Below, piece after piece: positions 35,001 to 45,422 of a DNA stretch of 64,000 nt; the stretch's first letter is position 1; every line of letters starts with the position of its first letter. The position numbers were made by a program, and so were the translations under genes. The DNA lies in NCBI GenBank assembly GCA_964417935.1, contig CAYQKF010000005.1, positions 21,432 to 85,431 of the forward strand. The letters are read 5' to 3'. Source of the DNA: NIOZ-UU13 sp964417935 (GTDB taxonomy: Bacteria; Planctomycetota; Phycisphaerae; Sedimentisphaerales; Anaerobacaceae). The notes beneath the pieces were generated by a model that worked only from the letters and a program-made list of their open reading frames with translations, did no database searches and had not been told where the DNA came from.

Positions 35001-37227
35001 TAGCGAGGTACTTGCAATCCTGACTGAGAGGCTCGCGAGGCTTGTAGATATCGAAGAATCCAATGATAGACAGAAACTTGCAGGTATGGCTCTTGAAGAT
35101 GAATCGTACACCGAAGCAGTGTATGCTGCTTGGCTAAAGCTTGGCGAGCTTTTGAACCCGCCGTGGCCGACCGAAACCGAAGACTTCGATATTGACGGGC
35201 GCATTCAGGAAAGGCTGAAAAGCGAATTCAGAGAAATTGGGGACACCGACCGCGAAGGGGAGCTTTTAACAATGCTTGCAGAGACCGCGCTTGCACGTGA
35301 GATAGTTTTCAAGAAGGCGAGCATCGAGCGTTTCAGAAAGACCGTTGAACAGAATCACGCGGAGGACAAGATACTTGCTGATATCACCCGCTTTGTTTCC
35401 ACGGAAATCAACAGCCAGAAAACGTTGGTGGAGCTTGAGGTATTTGAGAATCTTACTAACAAACTTGCCGACTTCGTTTCACAAGAGGATTGGCAAAAGG
35501 ATAAGTTCCGCAAAGACCTTTTCTGGGCGGAAAGTGATATTTATAAGTCCTATGTTTCTGTATCAAGCAACAACCTTGAGGCGACTGTCGAGGCCTGGTC
35601 AAAAGAGGTCCAGGACTACAAGATAGTGGAAGACCCGCGTGAGGGCTACCAGTGGAACGACAAAATTGCAGAAATCACACGGCTTATTGAAGATGAGCTC
35701 CGCCGCAAGCAGGGTGGCGCTTCAAAACAGAATCTTGTTTCGAAAATTACCGGCATCACAAAACTTTTTGAAAATGCGCTCGGCGGCAATCAGAAAAGCT
35801 CTGCAGAACAATCAATCGAAAAGCTTAAGCAGGAGTATGACAAGCTTACTGAAACTGCGCAGCAAATAAACGCGATGCTCGCGTTACCTGCTATCGAAAA
35901 AAACAAAGACAAGTTTGATACGAATATATGTAATAAACTCTGGGAAACCTTGCTTAATCATGAAGCGGCGGTCAGGTCGATAATCAAGCCTGGATACTGC
36001 AAGCATCTGGAGCTGCTGGAAGGCAAAGTCCAACGTCTCGTTTTTGCCACAACAACGGAATTAAGTGCAGATTTTGAGCCTGTCAATATCGGTCGTCTGC
36101 AGTCTATCACTGAGAAGGAGCCACTTCTCAGTGCCGTTTTTAAATTTGTCCAAAGTTCCGCCGATAGCCTTCTGGGGTTTTCGAGACTCACAGGAGCCAT
36201 CAACAAACTGCCGCTTTCCCAACTCGGAGAACTCTTCAACAAAACGGTCGAAGTTGCCGGCTGGGAGCAGATAAGACAGGCAGTCAAAAGCGAAGATACA
36301 GAATGGCTCAGTTTCTTTCATACGGTCGACCTCAGTAAAACCAAGAATTTCGGCTGGCCAAGATACATCGTATCGAAGAAAGATCCGAGCGTGATACTTA
36401 GATTCGTCCCCGCCAGCTCCAGCAATCCTGAGCCATTTTATATGGCTATATTTGAAGCAACTAACGCTCAATATCGGATGTTCCTGGAAAAAACACCAGA
36501 TGCAAGGACAAGGACTGCAGGGTTGTATACTCTTTTTGTAGGCCAAAATAACAATGAACTGATACGCTCACGTAAATATGAAGATCCGGTTCGTGCTTGT
36601 AAGATAAGATGGGACGGTAAAAGTTTTAATGTCATTCAGGGAAACGATGATATTCCTGTGACGTGGGTGACCCATGCAGGAGCACAATCTTATGCCACAT
36701 GGCTTGGCGGACAATTACCCGCCGCTTCACAGCACGAATATGCATGCAGGGCAGACACAGATAACATACATCCTTGGGGAAACAACCTGTCAGAGATTGC
36801 AAACTACGCGCATGTAAGAGGGAGTCATTGGAGGGCTGTGGCAGATGATTATAACAATCAACTAATAAATAGGGATAAAATAGAGAGTCTCGTTGCTAAA
36901 AAGGTCCCTGCGCCAGTGGGAGCTAAGCCGGAGGATTTCGTTCCACAGAAAACTCGCCTTGACTCAACCAAGACTAGCCATGAGGTAGAAGCTTATGGCT
37001 CGGCCTGGCCGGTTGACCACGCTGAAAAAACCAATAACTGGGGTCTTTACGATATGATTGGAAACGTGTGGGAATGGTGCCAAGATGGCACCCGGTCCGT
37101 AATCTGCGGTGGCTCCTGCCTGGCTCCGCCGGAATACGTACTGCTGACCGACCCATCCAATTATATCGTAGAATTCAACAAAACAGCCTGCGACGTCGGA
37201 TTCCGCGTCGTTGTGCCGGCCAGGTAA
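32074..37227 (+). CDS. Membrane pseudokinase with coiled-coil region and C-terminal FGE/SUMF1-like domain (PpkA-like)
   Basis: A 1717-residue protein. Residues 5-250 form a Ser/Thr-kinase-like domain with AIK Lys37. The catalytic loop reads HGNLKATN (137-144), so the catalytic Asp is Asn139. The DFG motif is SDP and the glycine loop is degenerate. A membrane helix lies at about 263-280. Over 1100 residues of charged helix follow, including tandem 59-residue repeats. The last ~270 residues are a formylglycine-generating-enzyme/sulfatase-modifying-factor-like domain (EATNAQYRMFLEKTPDA, TWLGGQLPAASQHEYACR, WGLYDMIGNVWEWCQDGT). PpkA-type regulators of T6SS share kinase, membrane and C-terminal exported domains. 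It is the last gene of the arm. Confidence 0.8.
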   Translation: MTSFGRYETVRELHHSGFTVLYSGLAADDTAEKFAIKVFQPSTFLLETEQVKNESELFLSSAHVQQKTAAGGAQYWAPIYECGSIPDGAFYVTDKYDHSLQQLIDVRVALTSQALCEIVESVAKGLVELKQACGRPHGNLKATNILIAGEGDISQTTIALSDPLPDEHIDTAVHWDSDLRDIAEFIYQLIIHRPSPAVDGWQVPDTKEWAKLGKLAKDWRNLCNRLLNAHIKPGSMTVEMLIEELARLKKIKPVISPRRLLIAIGLVVIAGAAVLLMRPEFIFPSKSANIRDWKQLFTEYEGSIKTLRMKLGLPKSSNERQKRWTNNQHLSIIVEKVKKASYPYNVAYDNNVLEQDLNKIETEEDIDDFNIKDNKTIDALIAIEIIKYFFDPKADPNSFRFYNDPNSPVDRKEYQKWPLLVEIYDAADSFTKRGWQRSATYLQNLVDDVKPDPNIAVENVDKILELQPGLDEIKSLWTKTEDNQKTVERAGEPILSRFRDYVNQEPALVLGEAGEADVNDFYKKLRDELWKREQLSSELAKSIEDNWQKLEENQNIIKSTGNPTLAKFPDYIQSKLASADLDILGSELEQISNLADKLAKFIEDDWQKLEENQRTVENTGDPILAKFPGYIQSKLASADMGILGSELEQISRSVDNLAKSTENIWQKADKEAFLNDHGNDSTETLTDKTFAERLDIIKDYYYLVPDPRDELDELVNRTKNNIEEAKGYNPQPADECAKNLEQVQPDIEAMRKFRGIKKEQEQINKKINDLQPVIVKINEIAISLIETPEEWVQRISEDSRIASSEALNEKWIELRDKVIKGPEAEKVDRDKGLYQKLRKRVKDTKENLVKLDGELLRGLPLQIDAKLEEKGWNRQLKEVYDEERKKTIESILEKVPLHNEVPDISDPLLEEFRQNKFSEFEKRRNDFGGILEAFNKIEDGLDGCYLLSDELPEIDENIRSLWEKWRNTTTIREAKISEVLAILTERLARLVDIEESNDRQKLAGMALEDESYTEAVYAAWLKLGELLNPPWPTETEDFDIDGRIQERLKSEFREIGDTDREGELLTMLAETALAREIVFKKASIERFRKTVEQNHAEDKILADITRFVSTEINSQKTLVELEVFENLTNKLADFVSQEDWQKDKFRKDLFWAESDIYKSYVSVSSNNLEATVEAWSKEVQDYKIVEDPREGYQWNDKIAEITRLIEDELRRKQGGASKQNLVSKITGITKLFENALGGNQKSSAEQSIEKLKQEYDKLTETAQQINAMLALPAIEKNKDKFDTNICNKLWETLLNHEAAVRSIIKPGYCKHLELLEGKVQRLVFATTTELSADFEPVNIGRLQSITEKEPLLSAVFKFVQSSADSLLGFSRLTGAINKLPLSQLGELFNKTVEVAGWEQIRQAVKSEDTEWLSFFHTVDLSKTKNFGWPRYIVSKKDPSVILRFVPASSSNPEPFYMAIFEATNAQYRMFLEKTPDARTRTAGLYTLFVGQNNNELIRSRKYEDPVRACKIRWDGKSFNVIQGNDDIPVTWVTHAGAQSYATWLGGQLPAASQHEYACRADTDNIHPWGNNLSEIANYAHVRGSHWRAVADDYNNQLINRDKIESLVAKKVPAPVGAKPEDFVPQKTRLDSTKTSHEVEAYGSAWPVDHAEKTNNWGLYDMIGNVWEWCQDGTRSVICGGSCLAPPEYVLLTDPSNYIVEFNKTACDVGFRVVVPAR
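33721..34074 (+). repeat. Two tandem 177-bp repeats in the pseudokinase gene
   Basis: Copies at 33721-33897 and 33898-34074 encode 59-residue units. Each carries LEENQ, a TG-P-LAKFP segment, YIQSKLASAD and ILGSELEQIS. A third, more diverged unit lies just upstream (from about 33490). The repeats belong to the long helical periplasmic part. Confidence 0.75.
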
Positions 37228-37305
37228 ACCAGCTTATAGGCTGCGCATCAAAACGAACCTAAAACCTATATGGTCGCAAACAATGTTGCTCAATCACCAA
37301 GTTCT

Positions 37306-40300
37306 TCAATCAATTTGCGCTTCAAGGAAGGCCACTGTCTGGTCCTGAAGTAAGCCATCTTCTGCTTGCGGTATTACATAGGTTTGCATAACCCATAGAA
37401 CAGATGCTGTCTTGGGGCGGCCGACCATAGTGCTCATAACATCAACATACTCCGTAAGGGCAGCAACCCATTCTTCGGCTGGGGTTCCTGACATTCTTTG
37501 AGCAATCATAGCCTCTTGTTCCGGGGCGATCGGTTGATCCGCATCTTGCCAGATTTCGACAACTATTCTGTCGAGGCTCGCAATCCTGCTGCTGTCCCTG
37601 AGGATCAGCATCAATACATAAAGTTTTTGGGCTGCCTTGTCCAGATTCAGGTCAGTATTAAGCGAAGGCGGATAAGCCCTGGCCAATTCTGGCTTATCTC
37701 CCAGTCCCAGTAATTCCGTCTCTCTTCTCTCGATCTGTACCTGGCCCTGATCCTCCGGTTCCAAAGGCTTGGGAAGCACCAGCGGAACAGGCTCTATCCT
37801 GGCAAGAACTTCTGCTAATACTGCGTCTTTACCACGCAATACGTATTGTTTGCCTCCAAACCAGGATGGAGCCGTATCTGAGCGAGCCTCATCAGCATGA
37901 GGTAATGTATTGTATTCTGCAGCGTAGTCCAAGGTTGGTGATTTCCGCGAAACTACCTCTAAACTATTTGTTATGTTACTCCAGGGAATAGAACCCGTGA
38001 AATTACTTCCGAAAGCATTAACTGTATCATACGCATCAATAACCATTGTGCCATTAGCAGCCATTGAAACAGTAGAATCGACAGTCACATTACCTCCAGC
38101 TCCTCCTGGTAGAATGTGATTGAAACTACCCAAATAAATTGCAACATCAATCCGCTCACCTGCTTCATCGGTCGATGGCGGAGGGGGTAAGAAACTAACT
38201 CCCAAACGGTCATCAACTACACTATCATCATACGACCCATTAGCTGTCAAAGTAGCATTTGAGCCTAAATTCAAGTCCTTTAACTCACTCAAAATCACAA
38301 TTGCTGCCTTGCCTGTACCGGCAGGTAAATCGACCCCTGTGTTGTTTGTGCCTGTATCGTCTGAGTATCCGGTTATGGCAACATTAAGCGTATCACCGGA
38401 CGAATATATCTTGCCGTTATCTGAAATAATTGATACACCACCTGAATTCGAGGATAAAGGTCCACCAATCTTTATATCTTCAACAGCGTCGGAACCTTGA
38501 AGTACGATGTTATTCTCTGCCGTTGCCGTTATTGAATTCCACTGATCAGCAGCATTATCATCCTTTCCGCCGTTGGCTGTATCAACTGCTGTGAACGAGC
38601 CATTATAACTCTGCGCTATAAGGTCTGTGCTCGATTGATTACCAAATGTAAGAGTAGCCAAATCCAACGCATTGCCTTGTCTTAGTGTCAAATTGCCAGG
38701 ACCCGTATTAGCTTGTATCTTACCAATACCATTTATATCTCCTCCAGTTGAAATCAGCGTCAAAGTCCCACCACCAGTCAAGCTCGTAGCCACTGTTAAA
38801 TCACTACCAGCTGTAAGCGTCTTACCGTCTGTCACCGTCACTGCATCATTATATGTCTGGTCACCGGTCGTGGTCACATCACCACCCAGTGAGGTCGTGC
38901 CACCTGCATCGGTGATAAGAGAAGTCAGATTAGTCCCGGTGCCGACGGTAGAGCCGAATTCAGTCGCTCCGGCACTGTTCACCGTCAGGCTCTGTCCGCC
39001 ATCAACTGTAGAAGCAAACTTCACGTTGGCTCCTGAGGCAATCACATCGCCCATCAGGTCAACATCATCATTATATGTCTGTGCACCGGTCGTTGTTACG
39101 TCGTCGCCAAGAGAAGTCGTCCCATCGGAGTTTGTCACAAGGCCGGAAAGAGCCTTGCTGTTGCCACCCACTGTGGACACGAATTTCGTCAGACCACTGC
39201 TGGTCGTGTTAACCGTCAGCGACTGACCGCCGTCTGTCGCCGCCTCTACCGTCTTGCCAAATTCCACCCCGCTGCCGGCAAGAATCACATTGCCAGCCAG
39301 AACCACATCATCATTATAAGTCTGAGCTACGGTCGTTGTTACGTCGTCGCCAAGAGAAGTCGTCCCATCGGAGTTTGTCACAAGNNNNNNNNNNNNNNNN
39401 NNNNNNNNNNNNNNNNNNNNNNNNNNNNNNNNNNNNNNNNNNNNNNNNNNNNNNNNNNNNNNNNNNNNNNNNNNNNNNNNNNNNCATTGCCAGCCAGAAC
39501 CACATCATCATTATAAGTCTGAGCTACGGTCGTTGTTACATCACCACCCAGTGAGGTCGTGCCCGTCGCATTCGTGGTTACTGAACCCAAACCATCATCC
39601 TGAGAGTCCGCACCCAAAGCATCGCTACCAACGGCGTCTCCGAAGATCGTGGCACCAACCCCGCTGTTAACCGTCAGCGTATAGTTACTGCCTACTGCGC
39701 TGTCAACTGTGCTGGCAAACTCTATGTTCCCACTGCCAGTCTCATTAATCGTCAGGTTATCCGTTAACAGCACCGCGTCATTAAACGTTGCTGAGGCACC
39801 ATTAAGATTAATAGTACCAGCACCAATCTCCGTACTGCCGCCGGCATCCGTAGTAAGCGAAACTAATTCGTTGCCACTACTACTGCCAACGGCACCATTA
39901 AAGGTGGTCACCCCATCGGTGTTCAGGACCAGAGCCTGACTACCGTTAATGGTTGAATTGAACGTAATGGCCTTGTTGTTGTTTGATGTGAGCGTAACGT
40001 TATCTTCGAGTGTCACCACTCCATCGAACTGGAAGGCTGGGTCAGTGCTTGTATTTGCCGCAAAAAGACCTGAAAGGCCCGTAGTCTTGCCTGGATCGGA
40101 GGTCAGGCTGGTCATCGTGGCCGTGCCGCTGGGAACGTTTAGCGCAAGGATCTTGTCTACAGTAACATTCTCAGCATAAGTGCCTGCCATGATATCGACC
40201 GTGTGGCCGGCTGAATCGGAGGCGTTGTCGATGCCGTCCTGAATTCTGCTCCAGATGGTACCCAGTAGCGTCCCGCCGCCGGTGTCCACGGTTACAGCTT

Positions 40301-43300
40301 TATCGAACGTGTTGTTAGACAACGCGTTAGCAATGTTCAACGCACCGATGCGATCCTGCACTTGCAGGGTGTTATTGCTGAAAGTGTTGCCCGTCACCGA
40401 AATGTTAGTGTAAGTCGGCCCAGCCGATGGTCCCACACGCAGACCTTGTGTGAAGCCGCTGCTCGTGTTGCCCGTCACGCTCACATCATCCACGTCCCGG
40501 TCGTCAAAGTCTTGAACCAGGATGCCCGTGAGGCTGTTGCCCGCAGCGAAAGCTCCGCCGCTCGGCACCGGCGTCAGAGTCGTGTTTACCGTGTTGTTTG
40601 TGATGTCTGTCTTCGACCGTTCCGTTGTAATCGCCCGTACCACCTCCTCGCTGAACGTGTTGGCGTTGATTGTTACGCGACCAGCCGGTGTTGTCTCACT
40701 GCTGACATGGTTAATGAAGATGCCCTCATAGCCAGCCGTGCCTGTGCCGTGTGCACTAAAGTCGTTGTGGTGGATGTTCAACCCATCCAAGTCACCGGCA
40801 CCAGCATTGCCATCACGGTAGGTCTGGATACCTTGCGATATGTCATTTAGGGTCGAGGCGTTGGTTACCTCGATGTTGTTGTTATAGATCTCTACGTTGT
40901 CTCCGCCGATAACAATCCCACTGGCATAATACCCAGCTTGAGGGTCGGGTCCGCGGATTGTGAAGTCATGAATTTTGGTGCCGTCACCGAGAATCTCGAT
41001 GTTTGAGTTCGCCAATGGGAATTTCGTCGAGTCTACCATGGCCTGGCCCTGAATAGTCGTCGTCAACTTACCCGCTCCCACCAGTTCCAGGTTTGTTTTC
41101 GTATCCGGAATCACCAGGTCTTCTTCGTACAAGCCCGATTCTACTGCCACGCTGGCATTAGAGGCAGGGGCGTTGTCGATGCCGTCCTGAATTCTGCTCC
41201 AGATGGTACCCAGTAGCGTGCCCCCACCGGTGTCCACGGTTACAGCTTTATCGAACGTGTTGTTAGACAACGCGTTAGCAATGTTCAACGCACCGATGCG
41301 ATCCTGCACTTGCAGGGTGTTATTGCTGAAAGTGTTGCCCGTCACCGAAATGTTAGTGTAAGTCGGCCCAGCCGATGGTCCCACACGCAGACCTTGTGTG
41401 AAGCCGCTGCTCGTGTTGCCCGTCACGCTCACATCATCCACGTCCCGGTCGTCAAAGTCTTGAACCAGGATGCCCGTGAGGCTGTTGCCCGCAGCGAAAG
41501 CTCCGCCGCTCGGCACCGGCGTCAGAGTCGTGTTTACCGTGTTGTTTGTGATGTCTGTCTTCGACCGTTCCGTTGTAATCGCCCGTACCACCTCCTCGCT
41601 GAACGTGTTGGCGTTGATTGTTACGCGACCAGCCGGTGTTGTCTCACTGCTGACATGGTTAATGAAGATGCCCTCATAGCCAGCCGTGCCTGTGCCGTGT
41701 GCACTAAAGTCGTTGTGGTGGATGTTCAACCCATCCAAGTCACCGGCACCAGCATTGCCATCACGGTAGGTCTGGATACCTTGCGATATGTCATTTAGGG
41801 TCGAGGCGTTGGTTACCTCGATGTTGTTGTTATAGATCTCTACGTTGTCTCCGCCGATAACAATCCCACTGGCATAATACCCAGCTTGAGGGTCGGGTCC
41901 GCGGATTGTGAAGTCATGAATTTTGGTGCCGTCACCGAGAATCTCGATGTTTGAGTTCGCCAATGGGAATTTCGTCGAGTCTACCATGGCCTGGCCCTGA
42001 ATAGTCGTCGTCAACTTACCCGCTCCCACCAGTTCCAGGTTTGTTTTCGTATCCGGAATCACCAGGTCTTCCTGGTATAAGCCCGGCTGCACATTGATGG
42101 CAGCACCGGAATTGGCTGTGACCTCAATACCATTTTGAATTAATCCTGTTGAAGCGACATTTATCGTAGTGCCATCGCCGGTCAGAGTCTGATTGGCACC
42201 AAGTATTATCTTATCGTTGAGGTTGATAGTCAGGTCGTTGTTTGTGTCCTCATCATCAAAGCTGAGAGTGGTGCTGCTGCTCTGCGCGCTGGAATCAATC
42301 TCAGCGTCAACAGTGATGGTATCACTGGCCACAATGTTATAATCGGAACCACTAAGAGCAGTCACAATGTCGCCTGCCAAAATGTCGTTAACGGTCAAGT
42401 CCGTAGGGTCAAGCAGAATGTAGCCGTATTTACCTTCCGCCCCGTTGGCCGTAATCAAACCATCGGCAACAAGTGTATCTGCGAAAACCTCAACCGAACC
42501 ACCCGCACCGCCACTGATGCTGTCGGCTTGTATGACGCCCTCTTGAGTAAGCACAACATCTTTGCCATCAATAGTTATTGACCCGCCATCGTCGCCGGAG
42601 GCCTCGATTTTACCGCTATTGGTAACTTGCCTGCCATTGGCGGTAAGTTTTATCTGTCCGGCTTCGCCAGTCTCAACCGAAGCTGACAAAGAGCCTGTAT
42701 TTGAAATTGCCTGCGAGTAAATATCCCCTGCCGCGAGCACTATTGTCCCGCCGGAAGCATCTACCGTGCCCTCGTTGAGAACTCCTGAACCTTCGATCGG
42801 GCTGGCTGACTCGGGCAAAGATGGCGCATCCACCTCCAACACGACATCAGTGCCAGGCTCGCCAAGGAATACTCTGTCTCCGGATGCCATTACGACATAT
42901 CCGGCCGGACAGCTTATGCTGCCGAAGTTGGCAACCTGCTGGCCAATCAGATAAACTTTTTCTGCTGAAATATCACCGCTGTTTATAACGGAGCCGTTAC
43001 CTCCGGCAAAATTATATTGTCCGTTTATAAAATCGGAGTTTGTTATATTCAGTGCTGAAGCAACCAGCTGGTTTACATTGACTCTGGCCCCGGCACCGAA
43101 GTACACACCTGCAGGATTAACGAAAAAAACCCTCCCGTTGGCCAGCAGAGTTCCGTTAATGTTCGTCGGATTTGCCGAGAGTATCCTATTTAACACGGAG
43201 GCACTGCTGCCTGGCTGGATAAACTCAACAATCTCCGGGCGCGCAATATCAAAGCTGCTGTAGTTGATGATGGATTTGTCAGAGGCCGTTATAGTCGTAT

Positions 43301-43466
43301 TGTAACCGCTTTGCTGGAACGAAACCTGACCGTTAACGACCTGTGCTCCTTCTGGCCCCGCCAGCGCTACCGAAAGTGACGTGTTGAAAAACATACAGCA
43401 CGTCAGAAAGCATACGATAGTGCTCTTAAAATAACGTCTTTTCGAAGATTTTCTCGAGAGTTCCAT
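37306..43466 (-). CDS. TpsA-type two-partner-secretion exoprotein (filamentous-haemagglutinin N-domain), interrupted by assembly gap
   Basis: A single gene read from the ATG at 43466 to the stop at 37306, broken by 100 N at 39385-39484. The repeat-predicted gap of 146 bp makes one frame of about 2068 residues. A signal peptide (to about residue 36) is followed by a TPS domain: NILSANPTNINGTLLANG-type text, FFVNPAGVYFGAGARVNV and GSVINSG. Then come long beta-helical tracts, a near-identical 316-residue duplication, and 81-residue repeats with GTTSLG and AQTYNDDV motifs. The C-terminus is not an autotransporter barrel. The adjacent TpsB gene should export it to the cell surface. Confidence 0.88.
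39064..39540 (-). repeat. 81-residue (243-bp) tandem repeats in the TpsA gene flanking the assembly gap
   Basis: The text from the AQTYNDDV codons through GTTSLGDD recurs 243 bp apart (for example 39091 and 39334 for the same word). The sequence on the right of the gap repeats the words at about 39288-39339. The gap therefore lies inside this array. Confidence 0.85.
39385..39484. other. Assembly gap (100 N)
   Basis: A run of 100 N, the usual placeholder for a gap of unknown size. Flanking repeats predict 146 bp of missing sequence, plus possibly whole 243-bp units. Confidence 0.95.
40222..41122 (-). repeat. Long internal duplication in TpsA, copy B (second in gene order)
   Basis: About 900 bp almost identical to 41170-42070 at an offset of 948 bp (316 residues). 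Differences cluster at the two ends. It encodes a parallel beta-helix-type segment with NNNIEVTNAS and FTIRGPDPQAG motifs. Confidence 0.93.
41170..42070 (-). repeat. Long internal duplication in TpsA, copy A (first in gene order)
   Basis: Partner of the copy at 40222-41122. Near-identity at the DNA level implies a recent duplication or gene conversion. Confidence 0.93.
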
Positions 43467-43550
43467 AGTTCCTCCTCATTTATTTTTGAGTAGTTAAATT
43501 ATACATAGTATATATATCCCACTTACGATTACAGGACAAAACGCTTAGAA

Positions 43551-45401
43551 TTAGAACCGGTATATACAGCTAAAGTTCAATCGGCCGTCGCCTTTATCCG
43601 TCTGGTCGGTTCCCCGAAGGGGCCAGCCGTAATATATACCTGCACTAAAATTATCTCCGAGCTCGGCTATCGTACCCACGCCTAATGAGCAGAGTTCCCG
43701 AGTTCCCCACTCACTCGCGAGGGCATTTTTTGTTTTAGCTCGGCCAAAATCAATAAAGGCTAATGGGGCCAGTTTCCTTAGCCATGGTTTGTCATCCTGC
43801 GTTTCTTCTGAGCCGGCTTCTGATTTTGCTACAGAATTCTCTAAGGATTCGCTGTGCTTTACCAGGTCAAACTCGTATTGGCCAGACATAAGGATACCGC
43901 CATCGGCAACAATTTCATCTTCATCATAACCTCTGACAGAGTAGAATCCTCCAAAGGTCGTCATTTTTGCAGGGACCAGTCTTTCGTTGGATGTTATCAA
44001 TCGGAAAGATGCACTGACTCGATTAACTTTGCTGGTCTCGAGATACTGACTATGGGCAGCGCCAAAGTTGTAAATAGAAAAATCAGGGTCCGCATTCGAC
44101 CGGGCGTCGTCAAACTCTTCTCTACTGGAACCACCCATACTCTCAATCCTATTAAATGTCAGAGATGTATTTGACATATCATCTGAACGGTGGATATTTA
44201 CTCCAATCCCCCATAAATCCATATCGACGTCGCTTGCTAATCCCAGCGTAGGTGTGACCTTGCTGTTTTCCTGGCTTAGCGAACCGGTGACGTCAACAAA
44301 CCAGTTATCCATCTGGAAAATATTGTAGCTCAATATGCTTCCATAGAATGAGCCTCTACCAAGGAAATTAAATGGACCGCCCTGCGGGGTCACGTCAAAC
44401 TCGCTGTACCCGCCATAGAAGTTCAACCGAAGTCGAGGCGTCAGAAGCGGAAAATCATAGGTCCCAAATAATGCGTAGTTCTCCGCTATACCTGAGTCCC
44501 ATGGGGCTTGATACATGGCAGACAATCTATCGTCTATGCCTGTAAAATTAGTATTAGTTAACCCTATCCTCGGACTCCATTGTCTTTCCTCTGTGCCGGA
44601 ATTATCTACTTGCACGTACCAGTGCCAGGGATTCGCTTCATAAACGTCGTACGTTAAATTTAAAGCGTTCGGGTCAGCGCTTCTTGAGATAACGGGGGAG
44701 ACATATCTGTCAGGATTAAGATTGAGCAGCTTGACAAAATCATCCACTTTGTTCTTTTGGATTACCTCGCCTTCCTTTACCGGCGACCAGGATTTAAGTG
44801 CCGATTCTTTCAAAAATCCTTTTTCCATTTCCTGGCGCTTAAAATCATATCTCTCCACCGCAATCTCTGCTATCTTGCCTTCCAAAACTTCTACGGGCAG
44901 CACATTATCCACTAAAGCTGTTCCCTGAACCGCTTCGTTTGGAATATACACATAGATGCCGGCATAACCTTCCTCCTGATATACTGACAGGATATACTTG
45001 GTTAAGCCCTGTATGGTTTTCAGTGACACTTCACGTTCCTGTCCCGGAGCTAAAATGACATCATGTAAGACTCGGAAATCATAGACTTGCTCAACGGCCG
45101 TGTCGTCTATCTGTTCAGAAATTTTATAAGCAAAAGGAAGCTCTTTCAGCAGCTCTGCTGTTGAGATTGAGTCGTTGCCGCTTATTCGCAGTTCTTTTAC
45201 CAAAAACCGTTGACTTGTATCCTCGGGAAAAGTCAGCCCAACCAAAGATGTTTTGTCTTCTGCCTTTTTCCGTAGTTTTTCTAAAACCCGTTCTAACTCA
45301 GCTTTTCTTTCTTGCTGTATAGAGGTTTGAGCAAGACAGGGTGTCACCAGGAACAAAAATAACGTTACTGTTAAGATCGTTGTCCTTTTTGATAAACTCA
45401 T
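43551..45401 (-). CDS. TpsB-type two-partner-secretion outer-membrane transporter (ShlB/FhaC family)
   Basis: About 616 residues from the ATG at 45401 (an earlier ATG at 45422 would add 7). A signal peptide ends near PCLAQT. A charged helix precedes a POTRA-like region (FLVKELRISGNDSISTAELL) and a second POTRA (LPVEVLEGKIAEIAVERYDF). The C-terminal half is a beta barrel with many aromatic-ended strands, the conserved VRGYDEDEI motif and a final strand ending in Phe. It should secrete the TpsA encoded 84 bp downstream. Confidence 0.92.
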   Translation of the reverse strand: MSLSKRTTILTVTLFLFLVTPCLAQTSIQQERKAELERVLEKLRKKAEDKTSLVGLTFPEDTSQRFLVKELRISGNDSISTAELLKELPFAYKISEQIDDTAVEQVYDFRVLHDVILAPGQEREVSLKTIQGLTKYILSVYQEEGYAGIYVYIPNEAVQGTALVDNVLPVEVLEGKIAEIAVERYDFKRQEMEKGFLKESALKSWSPVKEGEVIQKNKVDDFVKLLNLNPDRYVSPVISRSADPNALNLTYDVYEANPWHWYVQVDNSGTEERQWSPRIGLTNTNFTGIDDRLSAMYQAPWDSGIAENYALFGTYDFPLLTPRLRLNFYGGYSEFDVTPQGGPFNFLGRGSFYGSILSYNIFQMDNWFVDVTGSLSQENSKVTPTLGLASDVDMDLWGIGVNIHRSDDMSNTSLTFNRIESMGGSSREEFDDARSNADPDFSIYNFGAAHSQYLETSKVNRVSASFRLITSNERLVPAKMTTFGGFYSVRGYDEDEIVADGGILMSGQYEFDLVKHSESLENSVAKSEAGSEETQDDKPWLRKLAPLAFIDFGRAKTKNALASEWGTRELCSLGVGTIAELGDNFSAGIYYGWPLRGTDQTDKGDGRLNFSCIYRF

Positions 45402-45422
45402 GTGTATCCTCCTTAAATCCAT

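Noticed and set aside
39064..39540. Insertion sequence or transposon in TpsA
   Set aside because: The repeats are in-frame protein repeats with no transposase or terminal inverted repeats.
40362..41798. Two identical 162-codon plus-strand ORFs
   Set aside because: They are antisense shadows of the duplicated TpsA segment; identity comes from the 948-bp duplication.
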